Positions 33,705-42,251 of a stretch of DNA of 64,000 nt are shown one piece after another (position 1 is the first letter of the stretch; each line of letters opens with the position of its first letter). The stretch comes from Rhodoferax sp. GTDB taxonomy: Bacteria > Pseudomonadota > Gammaproteobacteria > Burkholderiales > Burkholderiaceae_C. The notes under the pieces were generated by a model, which saw nothing but the letters and a program-made list of their open reading frames with translations, did not search any database and was not told the DNA's origin. The position numbers were made by a program, and so were the translations under genes. Location of the stretch: NCBI RefSeq assembly GCF_023700745.1, contig NZ_JAMPYG010000001.1:354889-418888 (forward strand). Direction: 5' to 3'.

Positions 33705-33808
33705 TGCTTAACTCCTGAAGTGAAAGGGAAAACACGAAAACAGTGTATTCAAGATGAAACACACAATAATTTTGTGTTTATTCTAGCCCCCGGGGCATTC
33801 CGAAACGA

Positions 33809-33822
33809 TTGATCTAAATCAA
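33809..33822. promoter_or_regulatory. FNR box upstream of the cytochrome operon
   Basis: TTGATCTAAATCAA is a perfect match to the FNR/ANR consensus TTGAT-N4-ATCAA. It lies about 105 bases upstream of the small cytochrome start (minus strand) and about 118 bases from the CDF gene start (plus strand). Anaerobic control of the cytochrome operon is the simplest reading. Confidence 0.7.
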
Positions 33823-33940
33823 ATGAAACAGATTCCCTGGGCCAGCAGGAAGCCCTCCACTCACTCGACGAATTCATGACTCAAGTGGACGGTACCATAC
33901 TCACCTTTGTTCATATGACTGCGCACACCCCAGGAAACCC

Positions 33941-34873
33941 ATGAGTCACGACCACGCGCCAGCCAACTTCAACCATGCCTTTGCCATTGGCATCGTCCTC
34001 AACCTCGCATTTGTCGGCATCGAGGCATTTTATGGATGGCGCGTCAACTCGCTGGCCTTGCTGGCCGATGCCGGGCATAACCTGAGTGACGTGGCCGGCC
34101 TGGTGCTGGCCTGGGGCGGTGCCCTGGCCATCAAACTGACCCCTGACGCACGTCACACCTACGGCTGGAAACGCGCCACCATTCTGGCAGCCTTCGCCAA
34201 TGCCTTGCTGCTGCTGGTGGCCATGGGCGGTCTGGCCTGGGAGGCCATCGGGCGGCTTATGTCCAAAGAAGTGGCGCTGCAGGAGCAAGGCATGACCATC
34301 ATGGTGGTAGCCGGTATCGGCATCGTTGTCAACACTGCCACCGCGCTGCTGTTCATGCGCGGAAGGGAACATGATTTGAATATACGCGGCGCCTTTTTGC
34401 ACATGGCAGCCGACGCACTGGTGTCAGCCGGTGTGGTGGTCGCAGGTGCCCTGACCCTGTGGCAGGGCTGGACCTGGCTGGATCCGGTGGTAAGTCTGGC
34501 TATTGCTGCGGTGATTTTCTGGGGTACCTGGGATCTGTTCAAACAGTCCCTGCACATGCTGTTTGACGGCGTACCCGCGCGCATCGACCCAGCTGCGGTG
34601 CACGACTGCCTGGCCGCTCTGCCCGGCGTGGCCCAAGTGCACGACCTGCACATCTGGGCCACGGGCACCTCGCAGGTGGCGCTCACCGCCCATCTGGTCA
34701 TGCCGCAAAGCCAGGCCGACGATGCCTTTTTGAATGAGGCTACCGAACAACTTCATGACCGCTTTGAAATTACCCATGTGACCTTGCAGGTGGTCAAAAT
34801 ACCCTTCACACCGAGTTGCGTTCCTGTGCCAGAAAAGAGCAAGCTGACTGAGGCAGAATTCCGGTCTGTATGA
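33941..34873 (+). CDS. CDF-family cation efflux protein (ZitB/CzcD-like)
   Basis: A 310-residue cation diffusion facilitator with six helices. The Zn site of helix 2 is HNLSD in LLADAGHNLSDV, and HMAADALVSAG completes the membrane site in helix 5. The His-rich N-terminus is short (MSHDHAPANFNH). The cytoplasmic domain contains VHDLHIWATGTSQVALTAHLV. It exports Zn2+ or a similar ion. The gene overlaps the next one by ATGA, an odd partner for a CDF. Confidence 0.88.
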   Translation: MSHDHAPANFNHAFAIGIVLNLAFVGIEAFYGWRVNSLALLADAGHNLSDVAGLVLAWGGALAIKLTPDARHTYGWKRATILAAFANALLLLVAMGGLAWEAIGRLMSKEVALQEQGMTIMVVAGIGIVVNTATALLFMRGREHDLNIRGAFLHMAADALVSAGVVVAGALTLWQGWTWLDPVVSLAIAAVIFWGTWDLFKQSLHMLFDGVPARIDPAAVHDCLAALPGVAQVHDLHIWATGTSQVALTAHLVMPQSQADDAFLNEATEQLHDRFEITHVTLQVVKIPFTPSCVPVPEKSKLTEAEFRSV

Positions 34874-36186
34874 ATCCTAACCCTGCCATTGCCACCGTCC
34901 GGTCTTGTGCCGAGTCCTTGAACCGCGACTGTTTTTGCCGCACCTTGAACTTGGCGCGTTTGCGTGAGCAGCTGGAAAGCGAGCCCAGCCTGAGGGGCAT
35001 GATGACCAACATCACACAGACCCGGCCCAATCTGTTTTCATCGACGGTAGTGTTTATCTCGCAAGAGGTGCAGCAGCAAATCAGTGCCACCATTGCGACC
35101 ATCGAGCGTGTCGCCGCCCTGCCCGGCTACCAGATACAGGCGCTTTCAAGAGCAGATGCCTCGGCGCAACATGACTTCGGTCCGCTAGGCGCCTGCATGG
35201 GCTACGACTTTCACTTGAGCGCCAATGGCCCCCAACTCATCGAGATCAACACCAATGCCGGTGGCCTGCTGCTCAACGTGGCACTGGCGCGTGCACAAGA
35301 GGCCTGTTGCATTGAGCTGGACTGGGCTTTCCCGTCCAGCGCAAGGCGCGACACCTTGAAAAAGAACATTTTTGACATGTTTGCCGCCGAATGGCAATTG
35401 CAGCGCGGTACTGAACCCTGGCGCACCATGGTAATTGTGGATGATGCCCCGCAGGCGCAATATCTGGCACCCGAATTTGAGTTGTTTCGTCAGTTGTTCA
35501 ACCAATATGGCATCCACGCCACCATCGCCGACCCGTCAGAGCTGCTCTGGCAAAACGGCCGTCTGATGCACCAGAACATGGCCGTCGACATGGTCTATAA
35601 CCGTCTGACCGACTTTTACCTGACTGAACCAATCCACCAGCCCCTGCGCCAGGCGCATGAAGCCGATGCCGTGGTGCTGACACCGCACCCACGTGCCCAC
35701 GCGCTGCTGGCCGACAAGCGCAACCTGATTGCACTGAGCCAGAACGAACTCTTGCTGGCCTGGGGTGCTTCTGCCACCGACAGAAAAATACTGTCCGACA
35801 GCGTTCCCGTCACGCGCCTGGTCACACCGGAGCGCGCCGAGGAACTCTGGGCACAACGGCGCCAACTGTTCTTCAAACCAGTGGCGGGTTATGGTGCCAA
35901 AGCCGCATACCGCGGCGACAAACTGACCCGCCGCGTCTGGTCCGAGATTCTGAAAAGCGACTTTGTCGCGCAAGCGCTGGTGCCGCCGAGCGGACGCATG
36001 ATCGAGGTTGACGGGGTCCAGACCGACCTCAAATTTGACATCCGCGCCTACAGCTATGCCGGCCAGGTGCAACTGCTGGCAGCGCGCATGTATGCCGGTC
36101 AAACCACCAACTTCCGCACCCAGGGCGGTGGTTTTGCCCCAGTGATTGTGGTGCCGTCCGCAACGCTTGCCACAGGAAGCTGTTGA
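34870..36186 (+). CDS. Circularly permuted ATP-grasp ligase-like protein
   Basis: A 438-residue protein with ATP-grasp motifs in unusual order: EINTNAGG (residues 125-132), normally at the C-terminal end of the fold, comes before FFKPVAGYGAKA (334-345) and LKFDIRAY (387-394), indicating a circular permutation. ATP-grasp enzymes join a carboxylate to an amine via an acyl-phosphate. The start overlaps the CDF stop and the end overlaps the amidotransferase start by one base, so a combined role with the amidotransferase is likely. Substrates are unknown. Confidence 0.7.
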   Translation: MNPNPAIATVRSCAESLNRDCFCRTLNLARLREQLESEPSLRGMMTNITQTRPNLFSSTVVFISQEVQQQISATIATIERVAALPGYQIQALSRADASAQHDFGPLGACMGYDFHLSANGPQLIEINTNAGGLLLNVALARAQEACCIELDWAFPSSARRDTLKKNIFDMFAAEWQLQRGTEPWRTMVIVDDAPQAQYLAPEFELFRQLFNQYGIHATIADPSELLWQNGRLMHQNMAVDMVYNRLTDFYLTEPIHQPLRQAHEADAVVLTPHPRAHALLADKRNLIALSQNELLLAWGASATDRKILSDSVPVTRLVTPERAEELWAQRRQLFFKPVAGYGAKAAYRGDKLTRRVWSEILKSDFVAQALVPPSGRMIEVDGVQTDLKFDIRAYSYAGQVQLLAARMYAGQTTNFRTQGGGFAPVIVVPSATLATGSC

Positions 36187-37976
36187 TGTGCGGAATTTGC
36201 GGTGAGTTGCGATTTGACGGCGCCGCGCCCGACATGGCGGTCATCAGCCGGATGTCGGACCAACTGGCACGCCGCGGCCCGGATCACGCGGGCACCTACC
36301 AGGACGGTCCGCTGGCTTTCGGCCACCGACGCCTCTCCATCATTGACCTGTCTGCCCATGCCCACCAACCCATGGTTGATGCGGTGCTGCAACTCAGCCT
36401 GGTTTTCAACGGCACGATCTACAACTACCGCGAGTTGCGCGCCGAGTTGCAAGCCAAGGGGTACCAATTTTTCTCTGAAGGCGACAGCGAAGTCATTCTT
36501 AAAAGCTACCATGCCTGGGGCGACCAGTGCGTCACCCGCTTCCATGGCATGTTTGCCTTTGCCATCTGGGACCAGCGCAGCAAGCAGTTGTTTCTGGCAC
36601 GGGACCGCTTTGGCATCAAACCGCTGTACCTGAACCAGACCAGCCACCGGCTTCGCTTTGCTTCGACTCTGCCAGCATTGCTGGCCGGTGGCGGCGTCGA
36701 CACCGCGCTGGATGCGGTGGCGCTGCACCACCACTTCACCCTGCATACCGTGGTACCGGCACCGCGCACCGTGCTCAAGGGCGTGCGCAAACTGCCCCCC
36801 GCTACCACCCTGCGTTTTGACCCGGATGGCAGGGTGGCCGAACAGGTGTACTGGACACTGGACGCCACACGACCGGAAACCACCCTATCCGAGGCCGAAT
36901 GGCTGGAGGCGACCCGCGAGCAACTGACACAGAGCGTCAAGCGCCGCCTGCTGGCAGCCGACGTGCCAGTTGGCGTGTTGCTGTCAGGCGGGCTCGACTC
37001 GAGTTTGCTGGTGGGCTTGCTGGCGGACGAGATTCCGGATTTGCGCACCTTTTCCATCGGTTTCGAAGACCTGGGCGCGGGCGCCGAGAAGGCCGACGAA
37101 TTTGAGTTCTCCGACCAGATTGCCGCCCACTTCAACACGCGCCACCACAAGTACAGCATCCCCAACAGCGAGGTCATGGCCCGCTTGCCGGAGGCCGTCG
37201 CACAAATGACCGAGCCCATGGTCAGCCATGACGTGATCGCGTTCTACCTGCTGGCCGAGCGGGTGTCAAAGGATGTCAAGGTGGTGATGTCGGGCCAGGG
37301 TGCTGACGAGGTGTTTGGCGGCTATTTCTGGTACCCCAACATGGATGCCGCCAGTGGCACGCCACTGGAGCGCTTCAGCCAGCATTACTTTGACCGCGAC
37401 CACGCGGAATACCTGCAGATGATCGCCCCGGCGTTTCAGGTGGGTGATGTCACCTCGGCGCTGATTGCGGATGCGCTCAATCAGCCGCAAGCCGATGAAT
37501 TTCTGGACCAGGTCTGGCGGCTTGATGTCACCACGCTGATCGTCGATGATCCGGTCAAGCGCGTTGACAACATGCCGATGGCCTGGGGTCTGGAGGTGCG
37601 CACGCCGTTTCTGGATCACGAACTGGTCGAACTGGCCGCGCGCATGCCGCCGGAACTCAAGCTCAAGGCAGGCGGCAAGTTTCCACTCAAGGCAATTTCA
37701 CGCGGATTGATTCCCGACTCGGTCATCGACCGGCCCAAGGGTTACTTTCCCGTGCCGGCACTCAAGTATGTCCGTGGCCCGTTCCTGGAAATGATGCGCA
37801 GCATTTTGACCTCAGAGGCCTGTATCCGACGTGGCTTGTACCAGCGCGACTACGTCAATCAACTGTTGGCAGCCCCCGAGGCACCCGAGCATTTCACCCG
37901 CATCAACGGCAGCAAGCTATGGCACCTGGCTTTGCTGGAATGGTGGCTGCAAGTGCATGTGGACCCACATGAATGA
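36186..37976 (+). CDS. Asparagine-synthetase-like amidotransferase (NAGGN amidotransferase type)
   Basis: A 596-residue class II glutamine amidotransferase/synthetase. ATG 36186 gives Met-Cys, with the catalytic Cys2 exposed after Met removal (CGICGELRFDG). The PP-loop is VLLSGGLDSSLLVGLLAD at about residues 265-282. The wording matches N-acetylglutaminylglutamine amidotransferase, which converts a glutaminyl-glutamine dipeptide acid into an amide osmolyte. The usual partner GgnB (GNAT plus ATP-grasp) is absent; the permuted ATP-grasp upstream may replace it. Overlaps the next gene by 8 bases. Confidence 0.78.
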   Translation: MCGICGELRFDGAAPDMAVISRMSDQLARRGPDHAGTYQDGPLAFGHRRLSIIDLSAHAHQPMVDAVLQLSLVFNGTIYNYRELRAELQAKGYQFFSEGDSEVILKSYHAWGDQCVTRFHGMFAFAIWDQRSKQLFLARDRFGIKPLYLNQTSHRLRFASTLPALLAGGGVDTALDAVALHHHFTLHTVVPAPRTVLKGVRKLPPATTLRFDPDGRVAEQVYWTLDATRPETTLSEAEWLEATREQLTQSVKRRLLAADVPVGVLLSGGLDSSLLVGLLADEIPDLRTFSIGFEDLGAGAEKADEFEFSDQIAAHFNTRHHKYSIPNSEVMARLPEAVAQMTEPMVSHDVIAFYLLAERVSKDVKVVMSGQGADEVFGGYFWYPNMDAASGTPLERFSQHYFDRDHAEYLQMIAPAFQVGDVTSALIADALNQPQADEFLDQVWRLDVTTLIVDDPVKRVDNMPMAWGLEVRTPFLDHELVELAARMPPELKLKAGGKFPLKAISRGLIPDSVIDRPKGYFPVPALKYVRGPFLEMMRSILTSEACIRRGLYQRDYVNQLLAAPEAPEHFTRINGSKLWHLALLEWWLQVHVDPHE

Positions 37977-39465
37977 CGAGCTGAACACCCATCACTCCCT
38001 GGTGCCCTTGCTGCGCTACATGGTCGCCGCCTTGCTGCTGGGCTCGCCCATCACCCTGCTGGTTTTGCGCTCGGTGCTCACTGATTCACCGGCCAATTTA
38101 TTGGGACCACCCGCTTTTTTCACGATGGGCCTGGCCAGCTGGTACCTGATTTCAGTCGGCAAAATCAGCGCCGCCATCAAGTTGATGACAGCCGGCGTCT
38201 GGATCACGATCACAGGTATCGCCATTTTTTCTGGCGGCTTGCGTTCGCCCGTGATGGTGATCTATCCCATTTTGGTAGTGCTGACAGGATGGCTCGACAG
38301 CGCCCGTTCCGCAAAATTGATAACCGGACTGTCGATCACCGTCACGCTCGGTTTGTGGCTGGCTGAACAGCTGCAATGGTTACCGGTTCAGCTTGCGCCG
38401 CCCACCGCCGTGTATGCGATCAATCAAATCATCATGACCTTGTTATCAGCTGTTTTGATCGTTTTTGTGATGCAGACCTTCAAGCTCCGGCTGGAACAAC
38501 TTCAGGAAACCAAAAACAATCTGAAGCAGCATGCGCTGGCCCTTGAAAAAAGTGAGGACCGTTACCGAACCCTGATTGAATGGTCGCCAGAAGCCATTCT
38601 GGTGCATCGCCAGGGAAAAATTGTTTACGCCAATCCGGCTGTCATCAAGCTGTTTGGCGCACCGGATGCGGCAACACTGCTGGCCACACAAACAACCGAC
38701 CTGATCCATCCGGACAACCGGGCCACGCAAGCAGCGCGCATGAAAAGCATCATCAACCGGGAAGCCATTCCCCCTGCCACCGAATCCAGGTTTCTCAAAT
38801 TCGACGGCACGGTGATCGACGTCCAGGTTCAAGGCACAGCCATCGACTACGACGGCGAACCGGCCATTCAGGTCTCCATTCACGACATCACCGAGCGTAA
38901 AAAACTGGAAAACGAAATCCGGCAACTGGCGTTTTACGATGTTTTGACGCATCTGCCCAACCGGCGCCTGCTGGATGACCGTCTGCACCAGGTTCTGTCA
39001 ACCAGCAAACGCCACGGCGGCTACAGCGCCCTGATGTTTCTTGATCTCGACAATTTCAAATCCCTGAATGACTCCTATGGCCACGCTCTGGGCGATGCCT
39101 TGCTGGTCGATGCCGCCGCCCGACTCAAGAAGTGCGTTCGTGAGATGGACACCGTGGCCCGCTTTGGTGGCGATGAGTTTGTCATCCTGATATCAGAACT
39201 CGGCAACACACAGACTGAATCGACAGAACAGGCCCTAGCTATTGCTGAAAAAATCCGTCAGGCGCTGTCACGTCCCTACGTACTTCAGGCGCAGCAAGCT
39301 GCCAACGCTGGATCCAGCATCACACACCAATCGACGGTCAGCATGGGTGTGGCGGTTTTTTCCAGCGAGCAGGCCCACCAGGAAGATATTTTCAAGTGGG
39401 CCGATGTCGCCATGTACCAAGCCAAGGACGAGGGACGAAACCGGGTGCGTCTGTTCCATCATTAA
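37969..39465 (+). CDS. Membrane-bound PAS-GGDEF diguanylate cyclase
   Basis: A 498-residue signalling protein. Residues about 12-165 carry five or six membrane helices, then a PAS domain (YRTLIEWSPEAILVHRQGKIVYANPAVIKLFG, about 195-325), then a GGDEF domain with an intact GGDEFV motif and an upstream inhibitory RxxD site (REMD, five residues before GGDEF). It synthesises cyclic di-GMP. ATG 37969 overlaps the amidotransferase stop by 8 bases, so the cyclase is translated with that operon. What it senses there is unclear. Confidence 0.85.
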   Translation: MNDELNTHHSLVPLLRYMVAALLLGSPITLLVLRSVLTDSPANLLGPPAFFTMGLASWYLISVGKISAAIKLMTAGVWITITGIAIFSGGLRSPVMVIYPILVVLTGWLDSARSAKLITGLSITVTLGLWLAEQLQWLPVQLAPPTAVYAINQIIMTLLSAVLIVFVMQTFKLRLEQLQETKNNLKQHALALEKSEDRYRTLIEWSPEAILVHRQGKIVYANPAVIKLFGAPDAATLLATQTTDLIHPDNRATQAARMKSIINREAIPPATESRFLKFDGTVIDVQVQGTAIDYDGEPAIQVSIHDITERKKLENEIRQLAFYDVLTHLPNRRLLDDRLHQVLSTSKRHGGYSALMFLDLDNFKSLNDSYGHALGDALLVDAAARLKKCVREMDTVARFGGDEFVILISELGNTQTESTEQALAIAEKIRQALSRPYVLQAQQAANAGSSITHQSTVSMGVAVFSSEQAHQEDIFKWADVAMYQAKDEGRNRVRLFHH

Positions 39466-39484
39466 TTAAACTGAAAACTTTGAA

Positions 39485-40672
39485 CTACAGGGCACGACCC
39501 AGGCGACCAATGCCCTCTTCGATCCTGGCCACATCGGCGGTGGCAAAGCTCAGGCGCAGCGTGGCCATATCCGGGTCATGGGCATAAAACGGTGCACCTG
39601 GCACAAAGGCGACCAGTTTGTCGATGGCGCGTTTGGCAAACTCCGGCGCGCTGGGGTTGCTGCCGTTGGCTCCGGTGAGCCTGGCCCAGAAGAACATGCC
39701 CCCCTTGGGCTGGTTGAACGTGATCGCATCACCGAGCTCACGACGCAATGACTCGGCCATGACCCGGGCGCGCTCGGCGTAGGTGCGGCGCACCAGGCCA
39801 AGCGTGTCGTTCAAGCGGTTCAGCGTCAGGTAATGGGCACAAATGGCCTGCGTCAGATTGCTGGTATGGGCGTCGCTGAACTGCTTGCACATGGTCGCCT
39901 TGGCCAGCAGTTCGGGCGGGGCAATCATCCAGCCCACCCGCAAACCGGGGCTCAGTATCTTGCTGAAACTGCCGCAATGCGCAAGCCAGTCGCGGCTGCC
40001 GGGCACACTGTCGCTGAGGGCCAGCAGGCTGGCTGGCGGCGGCGTATCAAAGTACAGCTCGCCATAAGGGTCGTCCTCGACAATCAGCGTCTGCGTGCGC
40101 GCCGCAATTTCCAGAATGCGCTGGCGCCGCGCCAGGCTCAGGGTGGCACCACTCGGGTTGCCAAAGGTGGGGATCAGGTAAACCAGTTTAGGCTGGTGTT
40201 CTTCAATCAGGGCTTGGAGCTTGTCCACATCGACGCCATCGGCATCAATCGGCGCGCCGATGATGTGCGCGCCGTAAAGCCGGAAACACTGGATGGTGGC
40301 CAGGAAAGTGGGCGCCTCGACAATGACCTTGTCACCGGGCGAGATCATGGTTTTGCCGATCAGGTCAAGCGCCTGCTGGCTGCCGGTGGTGACGATCAGG
40401 CCCTCGGGTGTCACCGTGCTGCCCTTGCCTGCCATGAATTGGCTGATGCCTTCGCGCAGTGGCTGAAAGCCTTCGGTAGCGCCGTATTGCAGCACCGGGC
40501 CGGGGTTCTGCGTCAGCACCGCGTGGCTGGACTGCGCAATGCCCTCGGCATCAAACAGTGCCGGATCGGGAAAGCCACCGGCAAAGCTGATGATGCCGGG
40601 CTTGCCCAGCAACTTGAAGAGCTCACGGATGGCAGAGGTTTCAATGGCGTCGAGTCGGGAGGCAAATTGCAT
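39485..40672 (-). CDS. PLP-dependent aminotransferase, fold type I (MocR/2-aminoadipate group)
   Basis: A 395-residue aminotransferase. The longer frame to 40939 is not used, since MQFASRLDAIETSAIRELFK (ATG 40672) is the normal start of the group and the upstream part overlaps the divergent nth region. Landmarks: PDPALF..., GSQQALDLIGKTMI, VYLIPTFGNPSGATLS, and the PLP lysine in SFSKILSPGLRVGW. Such enzymes include alpha-aminoadipate and aromatic/branched-chain aminotransferases. The precise substrate is unclear. Confidence 0.82.
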   Translation of the reverse strand: MQFASRLDAIETSAIRELFKLLGKPGIISFAGGFPDPALFDAEGIAQSSHAVLTQNPGPVLQYGATEGFQPLREGISQFMAGKGSTVTPEGLIVTTGSQQALDLIGKTMISPGDKVIVEAPTFLATIQCFRLYGAHIIGAPIDADGVDVDKLQALIEEHQPKLVYLIPTFGNPSGATLSLARRQRILEIAARTQTLIVEDDPYGELYFDTPPPASLLALSDSVPGSRDWLAHCGSFSKILSPGLRVGWMIAPPELLAKATMCKQFSDAHTSNLTQAICAHYLTLNRLNDTLGLVRRTYAERARVMAESLRRELGDAITFNQPKGGMFFWARLTGANGSNPSAPEFAKRAIDKLVAFVPGAPFYAHDPDMATLRLSFATADVARIEEGIGRLGRAL

Positions 40673-40760
40673 GGGATAAGCTCGGATAAGTGGAGGCCAA
40701 ATTGTCACCGATGATTGGCCCCTGCCCAAGCTTTGTTGACCGCACCTCTTGATGGAACCC

Positions 40761-41405
40761 ATGAACACCAACGCCGTTGAAAAATTCTTTGCCACTTTGG
40801 CCGCCGCCAACCCGCAGCCACAAACCGAGCTGAAATACAGCAGCGTGTTCGAACTGCTGGCTGCCGTGCTGCTGTCGGCCCAGGCCACTGACGTGGGTGT
40901 TAACAAAGCCACCGAACGCCTGTTCCTGGTGGCCAACACACCGCAAAAAATGCTGGCGTTGGGCCTGGACGGGCTGGAGGACTACATCAAGACCATTGGC
41001 CTGTACCACAGCAAAGCTAGACACCTGCTGCAAACCTGCCAGATCCTGGTGGAACGCTACAACGGTGAGGTACCGCGCACGCGTGAGACACTTGAAACGC
41101 TGCCCGGCGTGGGCCGCAAAACGGCCAATGTGGTGCTCAACGTGGCCTTTGGCGAGCCCACCATGGCGGTCGACACACACATCTTTCGGGTCAGCAACCG
41201 CACCGGTCTGGCGCCGGGCAAAACGCCGCTGGCCGTGGAGCTCAAACTGCTCAAACGCATCCCAAAGGCCTACCAGGTACACGCCCACCACTGGCTGATC
41301 TTGCTGGGACGCTACGTGTGCCAGGCACGCAAGCCGCAATGCTGGCACTGTGCGGTGGCGCCGTATTGCGACTTCAAAGACAAAACGCCGCAGCCAAAGA
41401 ACTGA
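40761..41405 (+). CDS. nth: Endonuclease III
   Basis: A 214-residue base-excision repair glycosylase/AP lyase for oxidised pyrimidines. The helix-hairpin-helix and catalytic Lys/Asp are visible in LPGVGRKTANVVLNVAFGEPTMAVDTHIFR. The Fe-S cluster cysteines are C-x6-C-x2-C-x5-C in CQARKPQCWHCAVAPYC. ATG 40761 is preferred over two in-frame starts just upstream. It is divergent from the aminotransferase gene; two structured elements follow it. Confidence 0.9.
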   Translation: MNTNAVEKFFATLAAANPQPQTELKYSSVFELLAAVLLSAQATDVGVNKATERLFLVANTPQKMLALGLDGLEDYIKTIGLYHSKARHLLQTCQILVERYNGEVPRTRETLETLPGVGRKTANVVLNVAFGEPTMAVDTHIFRVSNRTGLAPGKTPLAVELKLLKRIPKAYQVHAHHWLILLGRYVCQARKPQCWHCAVAPYCDFKDKTPQPKN

Positions 41406-41417
41406 TCGGTGATGGGC

Positions 41418-41489
41418 CATGCGGGCCAAGGCAGGCGGCCTCAGACGCGCTTCGCTTTGCGACATCGGCCACCTGCCTTGGCCCGCATG
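41418..41489 (-). repeat. Structured repeat, family 3 (23-bp stem hairpin)
   Basis: A 23-bp stem (41418-41440 with 41467-41489) has only one non-Watson-Crick position, a U-G wobble on the minus strand. The loop (41441-41466) holds a secondary hairpin TCGC-AAA-GCGA on the minus strand. It starts 13 bases after the nth stop. The loop type is one I associate with repeated intergenic hairpins of Comamonadaceae (from memory). Only one copy occurs here. Confidence 0.6.
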
Positions 41490-41540
41490 ACCTGGCAGCA
41501 TAATCCAATACCCTCACAAGCCCCTGGCGCCACCAACCGA

Positions 41541-41643
41541 GCAGCGTGCGTTGGGTGTCTGACGGAGCGAAGTCAAGGAGGAGGTTCGGGCCTCAGCCCG
41601 AACCGGGGGACATGAGCGCAGTCAGATACCCAATGCGCGCTGC
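41541..41643 (+). repeat. Structured repeat, family 1 copy 2 (GGAGGAG element)
   Basis: A 28-nt outer stem (41541-41568 with 41616-41643) has 23 Watson-Crick pairs, three G-U wobbles and two mismatches on the + strand. It encloses GAAGTCAAGGAGGAG, a long inner hairpin (41584-41603, 8 bp with CTCA loop) and CGGGGGACATGA. Copy 1 at 4691 has the same conserved segments but unrelated outer and inner stem sequences. It lies between nth and the end of the cobalamin operon. Confidence 0.7.
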
Positions 41644-41672
41644 GGCCCCGGCAACAAGCGCCTCACCCTGCG

Positions 41673-42251
41673 TCAAAGAGCATCTTCCAGCCAGCCAGAC
41701 GACGCCTGGTAACGCCAACACTGCCCGAAACCAGGCGCAGCCGTTGGCCAATCCCCCGCCGAACGCAGCTCGCGTTGGCCCGACGCGATCAAGCGCGCGG
41801 CACGCATCACGCCGGCATGGGTCAGCCACACCTGCGGCCTGTATGCCAGACCAGCCGCCATGGCGCCATCCCAGACCTCGGCAACACGGCCCATGAAGTC
41901 GGCCACACATTCCCCACCACCTGCACGGTGGCGCCAAAAATCGCTGGTCCAGGCCGCCAAGGCAGCAGGCGGCAACGCGTCCCAGCGCTGGCCCTCCCAG
42001 CTGCCAAAGTTCATCTCAGCCAACCGCACCTCGGTGTGGAGGCACACATCAGGCCGCAAAACCTGCAGGGCCTGGGCCAGTTGCTGGCAGCGCAGCAGCG
42101 GCGACGCTTGCACCCGAACCCCGGGCGGCAGGCGCTGGGCCAGGCCTTGGGCCGCTTGCTGCGTGGCTTGCGCGTCGGCCGGGACATCCAGCGCGCCGTA
42201 ACAAACGCCGGGCGCAATCAGGGGCTGCGCATGGCGCACCAGCCAGATCAC
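41673..42251 (-). CDS. cobC: Alpha-ribazole phosphatase CobC
   Basis: A 192-residue histidine phosphatase that removes phosphate from alpha-ribazole-5'-phosphate (or cobalamin phosphate) in nucleotide-loop assembly. The start is GTG 42251 (VIWLVRHAQP), overlapping the cobS stop (GTGA); the longer frame upstream is a shadow of cobS. Catalytic motifs are LVRHAQ near the N-terminus, AEMNFGSWEGQ with the acid residue, and LTHAGVMR. It is last in the cobalamin operon. Confidence 0.85.
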   Translation of the reverse strand: MIWLVRHAQPLIAPGVCYGALDVPADAQATQQAAQGLAQRLPPGVRVQASPLLRCQQLAQALQVLRPDVCLHTEVRLAEMNFGSWEGQRWDALPPAALAAWTSDFWRHRAGGGECVADFMGRVAEVWDGAMAAGLAYRPQVWLTHAGVMRAARLIASGQRELRSAGDWPTAAPGFGQCWRYQASSGWLEDAL

